This document shows positions 34,186 through 43,359 of a stretch of 64,000 bases of DNA, piece by piece. The DNA comes from an uncultured Bacteroidia bacterium. GTDB lineage: Bacteria > Bacteroidota > Bacteroidia > Bacteroidales > F082. The DNA is taken from contig CADCJI010000014.1 in NCBI GenBank assembly GCA_902801625.1, positions 62,001 through 126,000 of the forward strand, written 5' to 3'. Every line of letters starts with the position of its first letter. Position 1 is the stretch's first letter. The notes under the pieces were generated by a model. It saw nothing but the letters and a program-made list of their open reading frames with translations, was not told where the DNA came from and did no database searches. Position numbers and translations under genes: made by a program.

Positions 34186-35199
34186 TAACAGATTTTTCGT
34201 CGACAGCAGCCCACAAGCTGCGTCAATGTCTTGTCCGCGTGAAGCTCGGATGGTGGCAATGATGCCTTTCTCGTTCAGTGCATCGCGGAACCAAGTCATC
34301 GTGGCGGCATCGGGGCTCTTCAGCGGGATGCCTGGCACGGTGTGATACCTTATTAAATTAAAGCGGCAACGGGTGCTGCCCAATAGCCGTGCGATTTCCT
34401 TGATATGGTCCTTGCTGTGGTTGAGGTCTTTGAAGATGATGTACTCGAAAGATAGGCGGCGTTGGCCATGCCAGTCGTGCTGTTTCACAGCATGAATGAC
34501 CTCCTTGATGGGATAGCTCTTTTCGACGGGCATCAGCTTGAGGCGTTCGTCGTGGAAGGGACTGTGCATCGAGATAGCGAGGTTGCATTTCGACTCTTCG
34601 AGGAAACGCTTGAGATTGGGAATAAGGCCGCAGGTCGAAACGGTGATGCGGGTCGGGCTCCAGCCCAGGGCCCATTCTTGGGTGAGAATGTCGAGTGAGC
34701 GCATCAGGTTGTCGTAGTTGGCCAAAGGTTCGCCCATGCCCATGAATACGATGTTGGTGAGTGTGTCGAACTCGGGTAGGCTGAGGATTTGGTTCATGAT
34801 CTCGGCCACGGAGAGGTTCTTTTGGAAGCCCTGTTTTCCTGTGGCGCAAAAGAGACAATCCATTTGACAGCCGACCTGCGTGGAGACACACAGTGTGGCA
34901 CGCTCGCGGTCGGGGATGTAGGCCGCCTCGATGAAATGCTCACCGGCAGAAAAGAGGTATTTCTTTGTGCCGTCGGTTGACACCTGTTCCTTGACGGGAG
35001 CCTTCAGTCCAGTCTCATATTGCTCTGACAACAAAGCCCTTGCACTTTTGCTGAGGTTGGTCATATCCTCGATGGAGGAGCAACGTTTCTGGTAAATCCA
35101 GTCCACAATCTGCTTGCCCGTGAATTTGGGCAGTTCCAATTTCTCGACAACCTCCTGAATCTCGGCAGAGGTCTTGCCTAAAAGTATCTTTTTTTCCAT
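34183..35199 (-). CDS. rlmN: Dual-specificity 23S rRNA/tRNA adenine C2-methyltransferase RlmN
   Basis: A 338-residue radical SAM enzyme. The 4Fe-4S motif is CQMDCLFC (within VSTQVGCQMDCLFCATGKQG), with FMGMGEPLANYDNLMRSL, VSTCGLIPNLKRF and SMHSPFHDERLKLMP following as in the family. A C-terminal cysteine (QDIDAACGLL) is the methyl-carrying residue position. It methylates A2503 of 23S rRNA and A37 of some tRNAs. The ATG at 35197-35199 is preferred; a longer in-frame form would read through the -7 element, which lies only three bases before this ATG. Confidence 0.96.
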   Translation of the reverse strand: MEKKILLGKTSAEIQEVVEKLELPKFTGKQIVDWIYQKRCSSIEDMTNLSKSARALLSEQYETGLKAPVKEQVSTDGTKKYLFSAGEHFIEAAYIPDRERATLCVSTQVGCQMDCLFCATGKQGFQKNLSVAEIMNQILSLPEFDTLTNIVFMGMGEPLANYDNLMRSLDILTQEWALGWSPTRITVSTCGLIPNLKRFLEESKCNLAISMHSPFHDERLKLMPVEKSYPIKEVIHAVKQHDWHGQRRLSFEYIIFKDLNHSKDHIKEIARLLGSTRCRFNLIRYHTVPGIPLKSPDAATMTWFRDALNEKGIIATIRASRGQDIDAACGLLSTKNLL

Positions 35200-35202
35200 G
35201 CC

Positions 35203-35211
35203 GCAAAAATA
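35203..35211 (-). promoter_or_regulatory. -7 element (TATTTTTGC) abutting the rlmN start
   Basis: TATTTTTGC is separated from the ATG by only three bases (GGC), so transcription would begin at or next to the start codon. Confidence 0.6.
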
Positions 35212-35264
35212 AGGAAAAATGACGTGTTCATGTTTAGACAAAGCCGTAAACATCAAAAAATGTG

Positions 35265-35273
35265 TACTTTTGC
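35265..35273 (+). promoter_or_regulatory. -7 element (TACTTTTGC) of the L,D-transpeptidase gene
   Basis: TACTTTTGC ends 19 bases before the ATG at 35293. Confidence 0.6.
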
Positions 35274-35292
35274 ACCCATGTTTTGAAATATC

Positions 35293-35922
35293 ATGAAAAA
35301 AATGACACTCATATTCAGTCTTTTGGCGGCTTTGTTTGTTATGCCGTCGTGTGGTACAACCCCTTCAGATAAGGTAGTCGAAAAACAAGAGCCTATCTTA
35401 GAAACGGTCCCAATGGATACTATCAATGTGGTTCCCGCCGACTCGGCCACTTTTTATTCCGAGGTGGTGAACAAAAAGAACTGTTTCATCCTCATTTCCA
35501 AGCCAGAGTATCGGCTGTATGTGTGCGAGGTGGTGAATGGCGATACCATCAAACGTGTGCATTATCCTGTTTGTGTCGGCTTGAAGAAAGGCCAGAAACA
35601 GAAAAAAGGCGACATGAAAACACCAGAATGTACTGTCGACCAACCGTTTACTATTACTGAAATCAAGGATGCTTCCAAATGGTACCACGATTTTGGCGAT
35701 GGCCGTGGTGAGATCCTTGCTTACGGCAATTGGTTCATGAGATTGAGTACGCCAGGTTTCAAAGGCATTGGCATTCATGGCAGCACGAATAATGAAAACT
35801 CCGTTCCAGGTCGTGGAAGTGAAGGGTGCATTAGGTTGAGAAACAAAGATTTGGATGAATTGAAAGCTAAATATGCTTTCGTTGGAATGCGTGTGGTCAT
35901 CCTTGCTGATAAGATGAACTAA
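35293..35922 (+). CDS. L,D-transpeptidase (YkuD domain) lipoprotein
   Basis: A 209-residue product. The lipoprotein signal ends at Cys 20 (LAALFVMPSC). The YkuD catalytic domain runs from about residue 60 (FILISKPEYRLYVCEV) to the end, with the catalytic motif HGSTN ... GRGSEGCIRLRN (His and Cys). It makes 3-3 cross-links in peptidoglycan or attaches proteins to it, in the periplasm. The 3' end overlaps the convergent Ig-like lipoprotein gene by four bases, with no terminator between them. Confidence 0.9.
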   Translation: MKKMTLIFSLLAALFVMPSCGTTPSDKVVEKQEPILETVPMDTINVVPADSATFYSEVVNKKNCFILISKPEYRLYVCEVVNGDTIKRVHYPVCVGLKKGQKQKKGDMKTPECTVDQPFTITEIKDASKWYHDFGDGRGEILAYGNWFMRLSTPGFKGIGIHGSTNNENSVPGRGSEGCIRLRNKDLDELKAKYAFVGMRVVILADKMN

Positions 35923-37757
35923 GGTTTCTTGTTCAGATCCCAAGCCTCTTCCAGATCAATATCCCATCCTGCCTTGATTTCAAGCGGGTCTTTGTAGTCG
36001 ATGACAGTCTCGGGGAGGGCGTGACGATGATAATTGCCCGTGCTCCATTTGCCGTTGCCATCGGCATCCAAAAGGGCGCGAAGCTTATATTTGGCAGGCA
36101 TCAGGTATTCGAACAACACCTCTTGTTTTTGTGTGATGGTTTCCTCTTTCAGCACTTTGCCACCCTCGTTGGTGAGTTGTACCACAACTTGCTTCATGCC
36201 TTCGGGCGGGATGACCGTGATATAGATATTACCATATTCATCGTCCTTAAGTACATGAAAATCAACTTTAATGACATCGTTGGTGCGACCACGGATGCCC
36301 CAAAACACGGAGTCAGGTATCACGAAACTATAGCTTGAATCAGCGGCAAAAGGTGTAGTCAGCCGGTATTTTGTTCCATATTCATCAGCCGGCTCGAAGG
36401 CGAGTTTGTTGTAATGCACCGTTGTGTCGCATTTGAAAATAGCCGAGTCGCGCATTTGGTAGTCGATGATAGGCTCCGAAAACTTCAAGATGAGGTCTTC
36501 GCCAGCAATTAGTCCTCCACGACCGAGCAGATTGTCGGTGATTTTCAGTTTTTCCACCTCACGTTTGCGTCTTCTGTTTCCGCCGGATTCCTTGAATTTC
36601 AGGCTGAAGCGAGATGAGTCGTTGATGACAGTGTCGTATTTCACTTGCACCCAAAGGCTGTCCTTTACATTGGGTGTGAAATACCACCAAACTGTATCGT
36701 ATTCAGCGGAATGTATGGATACGAGATTGAAAGTGTCGGGCAGCATTTCGGGGGTCATCACCACGGCTTCCTTGGCGGGACGACGGAAAATGAAGCGCAA
36801 TAGGCCTTCTTCAATGAGCTTCTTTTCCAAAAGTACCTGTGTGGAATCTTCTTCGGTGAACATATAGAGAGTAAGGTTCAGTGCTTTTTGGTCGAAAACT
36901 CTTTGGGGAATGGTGTCTTTCGGTATGATGAATGATGAATCTGAATGGATTCCCATAAGAGAATCCGCAGATGCCATCGGTATGGAATCATTAATCAATA
37001 AGGTGCTGTCCGTCGCAGTTGTATCCGCAACTTGCGGTCTAGACGTTTGCTGATAGGAAGCGGGAACCAAAGTATCCAAGAAAGCCACTTCTTCGTTCGG
37101 TAAGTCAAAGTAAAGGTTGGAATTCGCATCCTTAAGTGCGAAAACGAGGTATTGTTGATCGGCAAGACCCGTAAGACGGAAGTTGCCTTCCTTGTCGGTC
37201 TTGGTGATGTAGTTTGGGGTGGTGGTAAGTGGCAGCGAATCAATATTTTCTTGGTTAGCAGCATAGAGAGAAACATAGACATCTCCCACTGGTTTTTTAT
37301 CGGCAGCGTTCAGCACTTTACCTGCAATGCAGAGGGTGTCGATATGGTCGCCCGTCGAAAAACTATAGACATAATCCTTGAACTGATTGCCCTCGTGCAA
37401 GTCCTTGATGGCTGCCCCGAAGTTGATGGTGTAAGTGGTGTTTGAAGCCAAGTCTTCCTTGAATTTAATGACTACGGTCTTATTCTTCAGCTTGATGTCG
37501 GGTTTCTCGCTCAGCGGTGGCGAAATCATCACGTTCTGGTTGGCGTTTTCGAGGGTGATGTATTCATCGAAGGTGATTTCAATTTTTTTCCCTACAAAGC
37601 TGACGCTATGGTTTTCGGGCACGGCTTCGACCACTACGGGAGGCCGATCGTCTTTTGGGCCACCTGTGGGTGCCACCGCATTGGCGCAATGCTGGGCGAG
37701 GAAGGCCGTCAGCAGCACCGAGAGGCAATAGAACAGATATTTTGGTTTCCTAATCAC
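35919..37757 (-). CDS. Ig-like (SbsA/Big_5 type) lipoprotein, conserved in Bacteroidota
   Basis: A 612-residue protein starting at GTG 37755-37757. The lipoprotein-like signal (YLFYCLSVLLTAFLAQHC) puts the Cys at about 24, followed by ANAVAPTGGPKDDRPPVVVE, the opening of a widely conserved Bacteroidota family. An SbsA-type Ig domain follows (ITFDEYITLENANQNVMISP; NTTYTINFGAAIKDLHEGN), then a carboxypeptidase-regulatory-like fold (IAGKVLNAADKKPVGDVYVS) and further beta domains, ending in YHRHALPETVIDYKDPLEIK. Its place is probably the periplasmic side of the outer membrane. Function is not known; conservation suggests an envelope structural role. The -7 element lies three bases before the start codon. 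Confidence 0.82.
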   Translation of the reverse strand: MIRKPKYLFYCLSVLLTAFLAQHCANAVAPTGGPKDDRPPVVVEAVPENHSVSFVGKKIEITFDEYITLENANQNVMISPPLSEKPDIKLKNKTVVIKFKEDLASNTTYTINFGAAIKDLHEGNQFKDYVYSFSTGDHIDTLCIAGKVLNAADKKPVGDVYVSLYAANQENIDSLPLTTTPNYITKTDKEGNFRLTGLADQQYLVFALKDANSNLYFDLPNEEVAFLDTLVPASYQQTSRPQVADTTATDSTLLINDSIPMASADSLMGIHSDSSFIIPKDTIPQRVFDQKALNLTLYMFTEEDSTQVLLEKKLIEEGLLRFIFRRPAKEAVVMTPEMLPDTFNLVSIHSAEYDTVWWYFTPNVKDSLWVQVKYDTVINDSSRFSLKFKESGGNRRRKREVEKLKITDNLLGRGGLIAGEDLILKFSEPIIDYQMRDSAIFKCDTTVHYNKLAFEPADEYGTKYRLTTPFAADSSYSFVIPDSVFWGIRGRTNDVIKVDFHVLKDDEYGNIYITVIPPEGMKQVVVQLTNEGGKVLKEETITQKQEVLFEYLMPAKYKLRALLDADGNGKWSTGNYHRHALPETVIDYKDPLEIKAGWDIDLEEAWDLNKKP

Positions 37758-37760
37758 GGG

Positions 37761-37769
37761 GCAAAGGTA
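37761..37769 (-). promoter_or_regulatory. -7 element (TACCTTTGC) abutting the Ig-like lipoprotein start
   Basis: TACCTTTGC, then CCC, then the GTG start: the same three-base gap as at rlmN, again suggesting a leaderless transcript. Confidence 0.6.
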
Positions 37770-37778
37770 GGCATTTTT

Positions 37779-39458
37779 CTATTTCACCACCGCTTTCATG
37801 GCACTCTCGCCCACTTTCACCACATAAAGTCCTGATTTGAGGCAAAACTCGCTTTGCAAAACCTGTCGTTTTTGAGCCACAGCACGACCGAGCATATCGT
37901 AGACCACAATGTCGGCAGGATCATCACATTCGACGGCCAAACCGCCTTCGATGTTGAAAACACGGGCGGGGAAATCGGATGCTTCGGGAAGGTTTTCATA
38001 ATGTTTGGAGTAATACAATGCCACATCTGCATTAACAGGCGAAATGATGTCGGGCAAATTGGGGTCGCTGAACCTCCAAACCCCTGATTCCCATTTATGA
38101 TGAATCGGGAAATGGTCGTTTTTCCAATAATAAGGTTCGCCGTCGAGTACCATACGGAATTCGTGGTCGGTCATAAAACCAATGAAATCGTTCCAAGCCC
38201 TTTCCAGTCCTAATATGTTGTCAGACGGTGTGTTATAGTCAAAACCCTGTCTGAAATAGAATTCCAAATAGTTCTGAAAATAATAGTCCTGATAAACTTC
38301 CCATTCTGAAACCAAGTTTCCTTGGTCGTCAAACTCATATTCCACTCGGGAATCGCCCAACAACGCCCCATCGATCATACTGTATCTTTTGCAGCGCTTC
38401 ATAGCAACGCGGCCTTGTTCGTCATAAGTGTTTTCGTACCTGAAGCGAGGCTGTTGTCCACTCGCCCAATTGTCGTAACAGGTTTCTGCAACGATGCGGT
38501 CTTGCTCGTCACGCTCATATTCGTATAGCACGGGATGGTCTATCACCCCATTATGATGGGTGAAGTTCTCCAATTTCCAGATGAGGCTATCATTCTCATT
38601 ATAAGTAAATTCGATGGTGTCTTGCTCCCAGATGAAATCAGGAAGCGTGGTTTGGCAGAAATAATACCAAATCGGATTGTTGCGCTCATCATAAATATAC
38701 TTTGTTTCTTTTTCTATGTTGTTGCTTGAAATGTAATATTCTCTCAACAGGAAGCCGTCTTCGTTGTACTCGTATTCTGTGGTGCTCCCTTCCGAATCCC
38801 AAGTGCCCGTGTTGGCGTTCCAAAGGAAGTATTCCTCTAGAACCAGTTGATGCTGGTCGTTGTAAGTGTAAACCATTTTACTAAAGGGCTTCCAGTCGTA
38901 GCCCTCGGTAAAGTCGCGGAATTGTTGCGTCAAACAACCCAGTTCGTCATATTCCCATCTCAATCGTTCGTAAGGTACCCAAGTCGTGTCAGAGTCACCA
39001 CGGCTGTATATCCTATACTCAACGCACTTGTTGTTTTCATAATCGTATTCCAATCGGTTATAGGAATGTCCTGCTCCGACTTCAGCACATCGAAATTCCG
39101 ATACGAAAACGCAATTGCCCGCATTGTCGAAAACGCTGTCCGTCTTCTGATGGAGGAACCAGTCGTCGTTTTCCCAATTCCAGTAGGAAAAGGAAAGGCA
39201 ACGATTGTTGTTGTCGTAGTCGTAGTGCCATTTTTCGGCGTAATGCAAATCGGTGGAGAGCTCTTCCACTTTCGAGAAAATAACTTGGTTCAGGCGTTTG
39301 TTGCCGTCGTAACCATAGTTGAATTTGGCCCTTACATAATCACCGTCAATATCAGTAACTACAAGGCTGTCCAAGGCTTCTGTAAGTTCGGCTGTTTGTT
39401 GCGCCATCAATGTGATTGTCGCAAAAGCCATAATGAAAACTAAAATGATTTTCTTCAT
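37779..39458 (-). CDS. Secreted protein with YD/RHS-like repeats and T9SS-type C-terminus
   Basis: A 559-residue protein from the ATG at 39456-39458 (signal peptide MKKIILVFIMAFATITLMAQ). The body is built of repeated short strands of the form YEYDEQGRV / EYEYNEDGFLLREYY / YDYDNNNRCLSFSYW / YTYNDQHQLVLEEYF, similar to RHS/YD repeats that wrap into beta shells. The end (GGLAVECDDPADIVVYDMLG, then GLYVVKVGESAMKAVVK) is a T9SS-type sorting domain. It is probably exported and fixed at the surface. It has its own -7 element. No toxin or enzyme domain is visible. Confidence 0.82.
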   Translation of the reverse strand: MKKIILVFIMAFATITLMAQQTAELTEALDSLVVTDIDGDYVRAKFNYGYDGNKRLNQVIFSKVEELSTDLHYAEKWHYDYDNNNRCLSFSYWNWENDDWFLHQKTDSVFDNAGNCVFVSEFRCAEVGAGHSYNRLEYDYENNKCVEYRIYSRGDSDTTWVPYERLRWEYDELGCLTQQFRDFTEGYDWKPFSKMVYTYNDQHQLVLEEYFLWNANTGTWDSEGSTTEYEYNEDGFLLREYYISSNNIEKETKYIYDERNNPIWYYFCQTTLPDFIWEQDTIEFTYNENDSLIWKLENFTHHNGVIDHPVLYEYERDEQDRIVAETCYDNWASGQQPRFRYENTYDEQGRVAMKRCKRYSMIDGALLGDSRVEYEFDDQGNLVSEWEVYQDYYFQNYLEFYFRQGFDYNTPSDNILGLERAWNDFIGFMTDHEFRMVLDGEPYYWKNDHFPIHHKWESGVWRFSDPNLPDIISPVNADVALYYSKHYENLPEASDFPARVFNIEGGLAVECDDPADIVVYDMLGRAVAQKRQVLQSEFCLKSGLYVVKVGESAMKAVVK

Positions 39459-39487
39459 AATTGATGGTTGTTTTAGATGATTATGCG

Positions 39488-39496
39488 GCAAAGATA
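39488..39496 (-). promoter_or_regulatory. -7 element (TATCTTTGC) of the YD-repeat protein gene
   Basis: TATCTTTGC on the minus strand, 29 bases before the ATG. Confidence 0.6.
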
Positions 39497-39538
39497 ATAA
39501 AAACTAACCTACTTGCACGGCATTCCAAATGGAATTAG

Positions 39539-39547
39539 TATTTTTGC
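39539..39547 (+). promoter_or_regulatory. -7 element (TATTTTTGC) of aspS
   Basis: TATTTTTGC ends 41 bases before the aspS ATG; an AT-rich repeat-like stretch fills the leader. Confidence 0.6.
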
Positions 39548-39588
39548 AAGTTTTAATCTTTGAATTTTAAATCTTAAATCTCGAAAAT

Positions 39589-41346
39589 ATGTACAGAACA
39601 CATACTTGTGGCGAACTTCGACTTGCCGACGCTGGCAAGGAAGTGACATTAGCCGGTTGGGTGCAGCGCACCCGCGACAAAGGCTCCCTCGTTTGGATTG
39701 ACCTCCGCGACCGTTATGGCATCACCCAACTTTTCTTGGATGGCAACAGCGATCCTAAATTGATGGAACAAGCACGTACTTTTGGCCGTGAATTCGTGAT
39801 TCAAGCAAAAGGTACCGTCATTGAGCGTGAATCGAAGAACCCAAACATGCCGACGGGCGAAATCGAGCTGAAAGTCAACGAGTTCAAACTGCTCAACAGC
39901 AGCAAGACCCCGCCCTTCACCATCGAAGATGTCAGCGACGGCGGCGATGACCTTCGCATGAAATACCGTTATTTGGACATCCGTCGTAACCCTGTTCGCC
40001 AAAATCTCGAATTGCGCCACCGCATGGCGATGCTCGTGCGCAACTATTTGAGCAACCTCAATTTCCTCGAAATCGAGACCCCGATGCTCATCAAGAGCAC
40101 GCCCGAAGGTGCCCGCGACTTCGTGGTGCCGAGCCGCATGAACCCTGGCGAGTTCTATGCCCTGCCGCAAAGCCCGCAGCAGTACAAGCAGTTGCTGATG
40201 GTGGCTGGCATGGACCGCTATTTCCAAATCGTGCGTTGCTTCCGCGATGAGGACCTCCGAGCCGACCGTCAGCCCGAGTTCACCCAAATCGACTGCGAGA
40301 TGTCGTTTGTGGAACAAGAAGATGTGCTCAACACCTTCGAAGGTTTGGCCAAGCACCTCTTCAAGGAGATGAAAGGCCTTGAATTTGGCCAATTCCCGCG
40401 CATGACTTGGCACGACGCCATGAAATACTATGGTTCCGACAAGCCCGACATCCGCTTCGGGATGAAGTTCGTGGAACTCAACGATGTTGCCAAAGGCAAG
40501 GGTTTCGGCCTCTTCGACAACGCCGATTTAGTTGTCGGTATCTGCGCCGAGGGTTGCTCGGAATACACCCGCAAACAACTTGATGCGCTCACCGAGTTTG
40601 TGAAGCGTCCGCAAGTGGGTGCTGGCGGCATGGTCTACATCAAATACAACACTGATGGCTCGTTCAAGTCGTCCGTCGATAAGTTCTACACGCCAGAAGA
40701 TCTGAAGGTCATTGCCGACAAGTTCGGTGCCAAGCCTGGCGACCTAATGCTCATCCTCTGCGGTGATGCCATGAAGACCCGTGTGCAACTCAACGCCTTG
40801 CGTCTTGAGATGGGTAACCAGCTCGGCCTACGCAAGCCCGACGAATATGCACCGCTATGGGTCATCGACTTCCCGCTGCTCGAATGGGACGAGGAGACGC
40901 AACGCTATTATGCTATGCACCATCCCTTTACCGCACCGAAGCCTGAAGATGAGGCTTTGCTTGATGACCCGACAAAGTGGGGCGACATCCGCGCCAACGC
41001 CTACGACATCGTGATGAATGGTGTGGAGGTCGGCGGTGGCTCCATCCGTATCCATGACCGCACTTTGCAGAACAAGATGTTCCACACCTTGGGCTTCACC
41101 GATGAAAAGGCCCAGGAGCAGTTCGGCTTCCTGATGGGTGCCTTCGAATATGGCGCACCGCCTCACGCTGGTCTGGCCTTCGGCTTCGACCGTCTCTGCT
41201 CGCTCTTTGGTGGTGCCGACAGCATCCGCGACTTCATCGCCTTCCCGAAGAACAACGCCGGTCGCGATGTGATGAGCGGTTCGCCTGCCCCGATTGCCCA
41301 GGAGCAATTGGATGAGTTGCAGATTGCGCTGAATTTGAAAGGATAA
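39589..41346 (+). CDS. aspS: Aspartate--tRNA ligase (bacterial type)
   Basis: A 585-residue class II synthetase with an N-terminal OB-fold anticodon domain ([20 protein letters not shown]), motif 2 [18 protein letters not shown], the bacterial GAD insertion (about residues 290-410, with [15 protein letters not shown]) and motif 3 [15 protein letters not shown]. It charges tRNA-Asp. Full length and intact. The next gene, pfkA, follows after 108 bases that contain a dispersed repeat. Confidence 0.97.
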   Translation: MYRTHTCGELRLADAGKEVTLAGWVQRTRDKGSLVWIDLRDRYGITQLFLDGNSDPKLMEQARTFGREFVIQAKGTVIERESKNPNMPTGEIELKVNEFKLLNSSKTPPFTIEDVSDGGDDLRMKYRYLDIRRNPVRQNLELRHRMAMLVRNYLSNLNFLEIETPMLIKSTPEGARDFVVPSRMNPGEFYALPQSPQQYKQLLMVAGMDRYFQIVRCFRDEDLRADRQPEFTQIDCEMSFVEQEDVLNTFEGLAKHLFKEMKGLEFGQFPRMTWHDAMKYYGSDKPDIRFGMKFVELNDVAKGKGFGLFDNADLVVGICAEGCSEYTRKQLDALTEFVKRPQVGAGGMVYIKYNTDGSFKSSVDKFYTPEDLKVIADKFGAKPGDLMLILCGDAMKTRVQLNALRLEMGNQLGLRKPDEYAPLWVIDFPLLEWDEETQRYYAMHHPFTAPKPEDEALLDDPTKWGDIRANAYDIVMNGVEVGGGSIRIHDRTLQNKMFHTLGFTDEKAQEQFGFLMGAFEYGAPPHAGLAFGFDRLCSLFGGADSIRDFIAFPKNNAGRDVMSGSPAPIAQEQLDELQIALNLKG

Positions 41347-41364
41347 TTATGGAATACACTACGT

Positions 41365-41439
41365 GTAGAAATCTGCCAAAAATCAATCAAATTCAAAAAT
41401 AGATTTTATAGATTTTGATAGATTTCTTGCGAAGCAATC
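41365..41439. repeat. Dispersed repeat (GTAGAAATC ... GCGAAGCAATC), short copy
   Basis: The same ends as the element at 6803-6927: GTAGAAATCTGCCAAAAATC at the left, and 27 identical bases at 41413-41439. It lies 15 bases upstream of the pfkA start. Confidence 0.75.
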
Positions 41440-41454
41440 CAAAATAAGAGAACT

Positions 41455-42549
41455 ATGAAAAGACTATTAGTCCTTACCGGTGGCGGCGATTGCCCAGGCC
41501 TGAACGCCGTGATCCGCGCCATCGTCAAGAGAGCTGCCCAAGAAAAAGATTGGGAAGTGCTCGGTAGCATTCAAGCCTACAACGGCATTCTGTGGGAACC
41601 CACCGAAGTCGTTAGGCTGACACCAGAATCGGTGCGCGGCATCCATTTCCGTGGCGGCACCATCATCGAGACCACCAACAAGGGCGGCCCGTTCAACTGG
41701 CCTATCAAAAACGCCGACGGCACTTGGACCACCGTTGACCGCTCGGACGAAATGCTTCGCAAACTGCAATACATGGGCATCGACGCGGTCATCAGCATCG
41801 GCGGCGACGGCTCGCAGCGCATCTCGCAAAAGCTTTACGAGAAGGGCTTGAACATCATTGGTGTGCCCAAGACCATCGACAACGACCTCTCGTCGACGGA
41901 ATGCACCTTCGGTTTCCAGACCGCCGTGCAGATTGCCACTGAGGCCGTCGACAAACTTGTCACCACGGCCGCTTCACATAACCGTGTCTTCGTCCTTGAA
42001 GTGATGGGTCGCGATGCCGGCTGGATTGCCTTGCATAGCGCCATAGCGGGTGGGGCGGAGGTGTGTCTGTTGCCCGAGTTCCCCTACGACATTAATGTGG
42101 TGAAGGCTCGTTTGGAGCAACGCTTCAACCACGACCGTGGCTTTGCCGTGGTTGTAGCCTCAGAAGGCGCTCGTCCGAAGGACGGCCAGCAGGTGTATGA
42201 AATCAGCACAGAGGTCGGTTATGAGAACAAGAAGTTGGGCGGCATCGGTCGCCGTTTCATCGAGGAGATGAAGGCGGCAGGCTTTACCCACGACATGCGC
42301 GAGACCACATTGGGTCACTTGCAGCGCGGTGGCGTGCCGATTGCCTATGACCGTGTTTTGTCAGCTGAGTTTGGTGTGAAAGCTTTCGAGATGGTCCTCA
42401 ACGGTCAGTTCGGCCAGATGGTGGCCTACCATCATCCCGATTTGGGGGCTGTCTCCCTCAAGGAAGCTATTTCCAAGCCCAATCTTGTCACCATCGACAG
42501 CGACTTGGTGAATACGGCGAGAGGGTTGAACATCTCTTTGGGTATTTGA
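41455..42549 (+). CDS. pfkA: 6-phosphofructokinase
   Basis: A 364-residue PfkA-family protein with LTGGGDCPGLNAVIR, ISIGGDGSQRIS, VPKTIDNDLSSTECTFGF (catalytic Asp), VMGRDAGWIALHSA and TTLGHLQRGG. It phosphorylates fructose 6-phosphate in glycolysis. The donor-site residues are Gly in GGDGS, where pyrophosphate enzymes have Asp (GGDDT), and Lys in PKTIDND. This mixed pattern occurs in an ATP-using subgroup, so ATP is the likelier phosphoryl donor, with less than full certainty. A small lipoprotein gene follows after 5 bases. Confidence 0.93.
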   Translation: MKRLLVLTGGGDCPGLNAVIRAIVKRAAQEKDWEVLGSIQAYNGILWEPTEVVRLTPESVRGIHFRGGTIIETTNKGGPFNWPIKNADGTWTTVDRSDEMLRKLQYMGIDAVISIGGDGSQRISQKLYEKGLNIIGVPKTIDNDLSSTECTFGFQTAVQIATEAVDKLVTTAASHNRVFVLEVMGRDAGWIALHSAIAGGAEVCLLPEFPYDINVVKARLEQRFNHDRGFAVVVASEGARPKDGQQVYEISTEVGYENKKLGGIGRRFIEEMKAAGFTHDMRETTLGHLQRGGVPIAYDRVLSAEFGVKAFEMVLNGQFGQMVAYHHPDLGAVSLKEAISKPNLVTIDSDLVNTARGLNISLGI

Positions 42550-42554
42550 ATACC

Positions 42555-43181
42555 ATGAAAAAAGGACTCTATTTCCTTGCTTTGCTTTGCTTTTTTGTGT
42601 CATGCAGGAAAGAGGAAACCCCACAAGGTGGTGAGCCTCATGTGCCTTATCAGCCCACATACGAGGTAGGTGATTATTATCATAACGACACCTTGGAAGG
42701 GATTGTGTTTTGGACTTATACTGCCTATCACGGCCTAATGGTCAGTCTTGATGAGACCTTTTTGCCCTGGTGTCTGCCAGGAAATCTTAACTGCGAGACG
42801 GGTGCCACCAATCCCTACGAAGGCTGGAACAACACCAACATCTTGATGGATGTTTATGACATGAGCCATTATCCAGCCATTCAATGGAGTTACCTCAAAA
42901 ACACTTGGCATCTCGTAAATTATCCCCATCGGAAGATTATCGACAAGCAGTGGTATGTGCCCTCGACGACAGAGTTGCGCTATCTTTTGCAAAACCAAGA
43001 GGCGGTGAACGCCACCTTGGCATCGATGGGTTATCCCACTTTGGAGGACAAGACCTATTGGTCGAGCACCGAGACGGGCACACGTGGTGCGGCAGCCGTA
43101 AGGATGCAGGATGGACAGTTCGTTATCAGCGACTCCGTGAAGACGCTGGAGTTTTATGTGAGGGCAATCAGAAACTTTTAG
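42555..43181 (+). CDS. Lipoprotein with FISUMP/DUF1566-like domain
   Basis: A 208-residue protein from ATG 42555 (MKKGLYFLALLCFFVSCRKE, lipid-modified Cys at 17). After a short proline-rich linker the body contains GDYYHNDTLEGIVFWTYTAY and KQWYVPSTTELRYLLQNQEA, then YWSSTETGTRGAAAVRMQDG and FYVRAIRNF. The 'WYVPSxxEL ... YWSSTE ... VRAIR' pattern is that of the FISUMP (Fibrobacter major paralogous) / DUF1566 family of surface proteins. The start is 5 bases after the pfkA stop, so it is read from the same transcript, though no functional tie is obvious. Function unknown. Confidence 0.78.
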   Translation: MKKGLYFLALLCFFVSCRKEETPQGGEPHVPYQPTYEVGDYYHNDTLEGIVFWTYTAYHGLMVSLDETFLPWCLPGNLNCETGATNPYEGWNNTNILMDVYDMSHYPAIQWSYLKNTWHLVNYPHRKIIDKQWYVPSTTELRYLLQNQEAVNATLASMGYPTLEDKTYWSSTETGTRGAAAVRMQDGQFVISDSVKTLEFYVRAIRNF

Positions 43182-43207
43182 TAATCTTCCCTACGCAGAG
43201 TTGTGTA

Positions 43208-43277
43208 GGCCTCAACAGGTATGTCATCCCTGCGGGGGTTGGCGGGCAAAGGCTTGGGATCTATAGCTGTTGAGGCC
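43208..43277. repeat. Palindromic repeat, CTATAGATT...AATGACATAG family, copy 4
   Basis: Perfect 11-base outer arms GGCCTCAACAG (43208-43218) and CTGTTGAGGCC (43267-43277) enclose TATGTCATCCC ... GGGATCTATAG, the family core in reverse orientation. Confidence 0.8.
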
Positions 43278-43304
43278 GTCATTTATAGATTTTGTTTTTA
43301 AACC

Positions 43305-43359
43305 GCCTCCTATAGATTCCATGCTCCCCACCATCCTCTGCTGGAATGACATAGGAGGC
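43305..43359. repeat. Palindromic repeat, CTATAGATT...AATGACATAG family, copy 5
   Basis: Outer arms GCCTCCTAT (43305-43313) and ATAGGAGGC (43351-43359) enclose AGATTCCATGC ... GGAATGAC. Compared with copy 1, one arm base is changed and its partner is changed to match. Confidence 0.8.

Noticed and set aside
39649-40413. 254-codon open frame opposite aspS
   Set aside because: It is a shadow of aspS, rich in His/Val/Ala with no domain.
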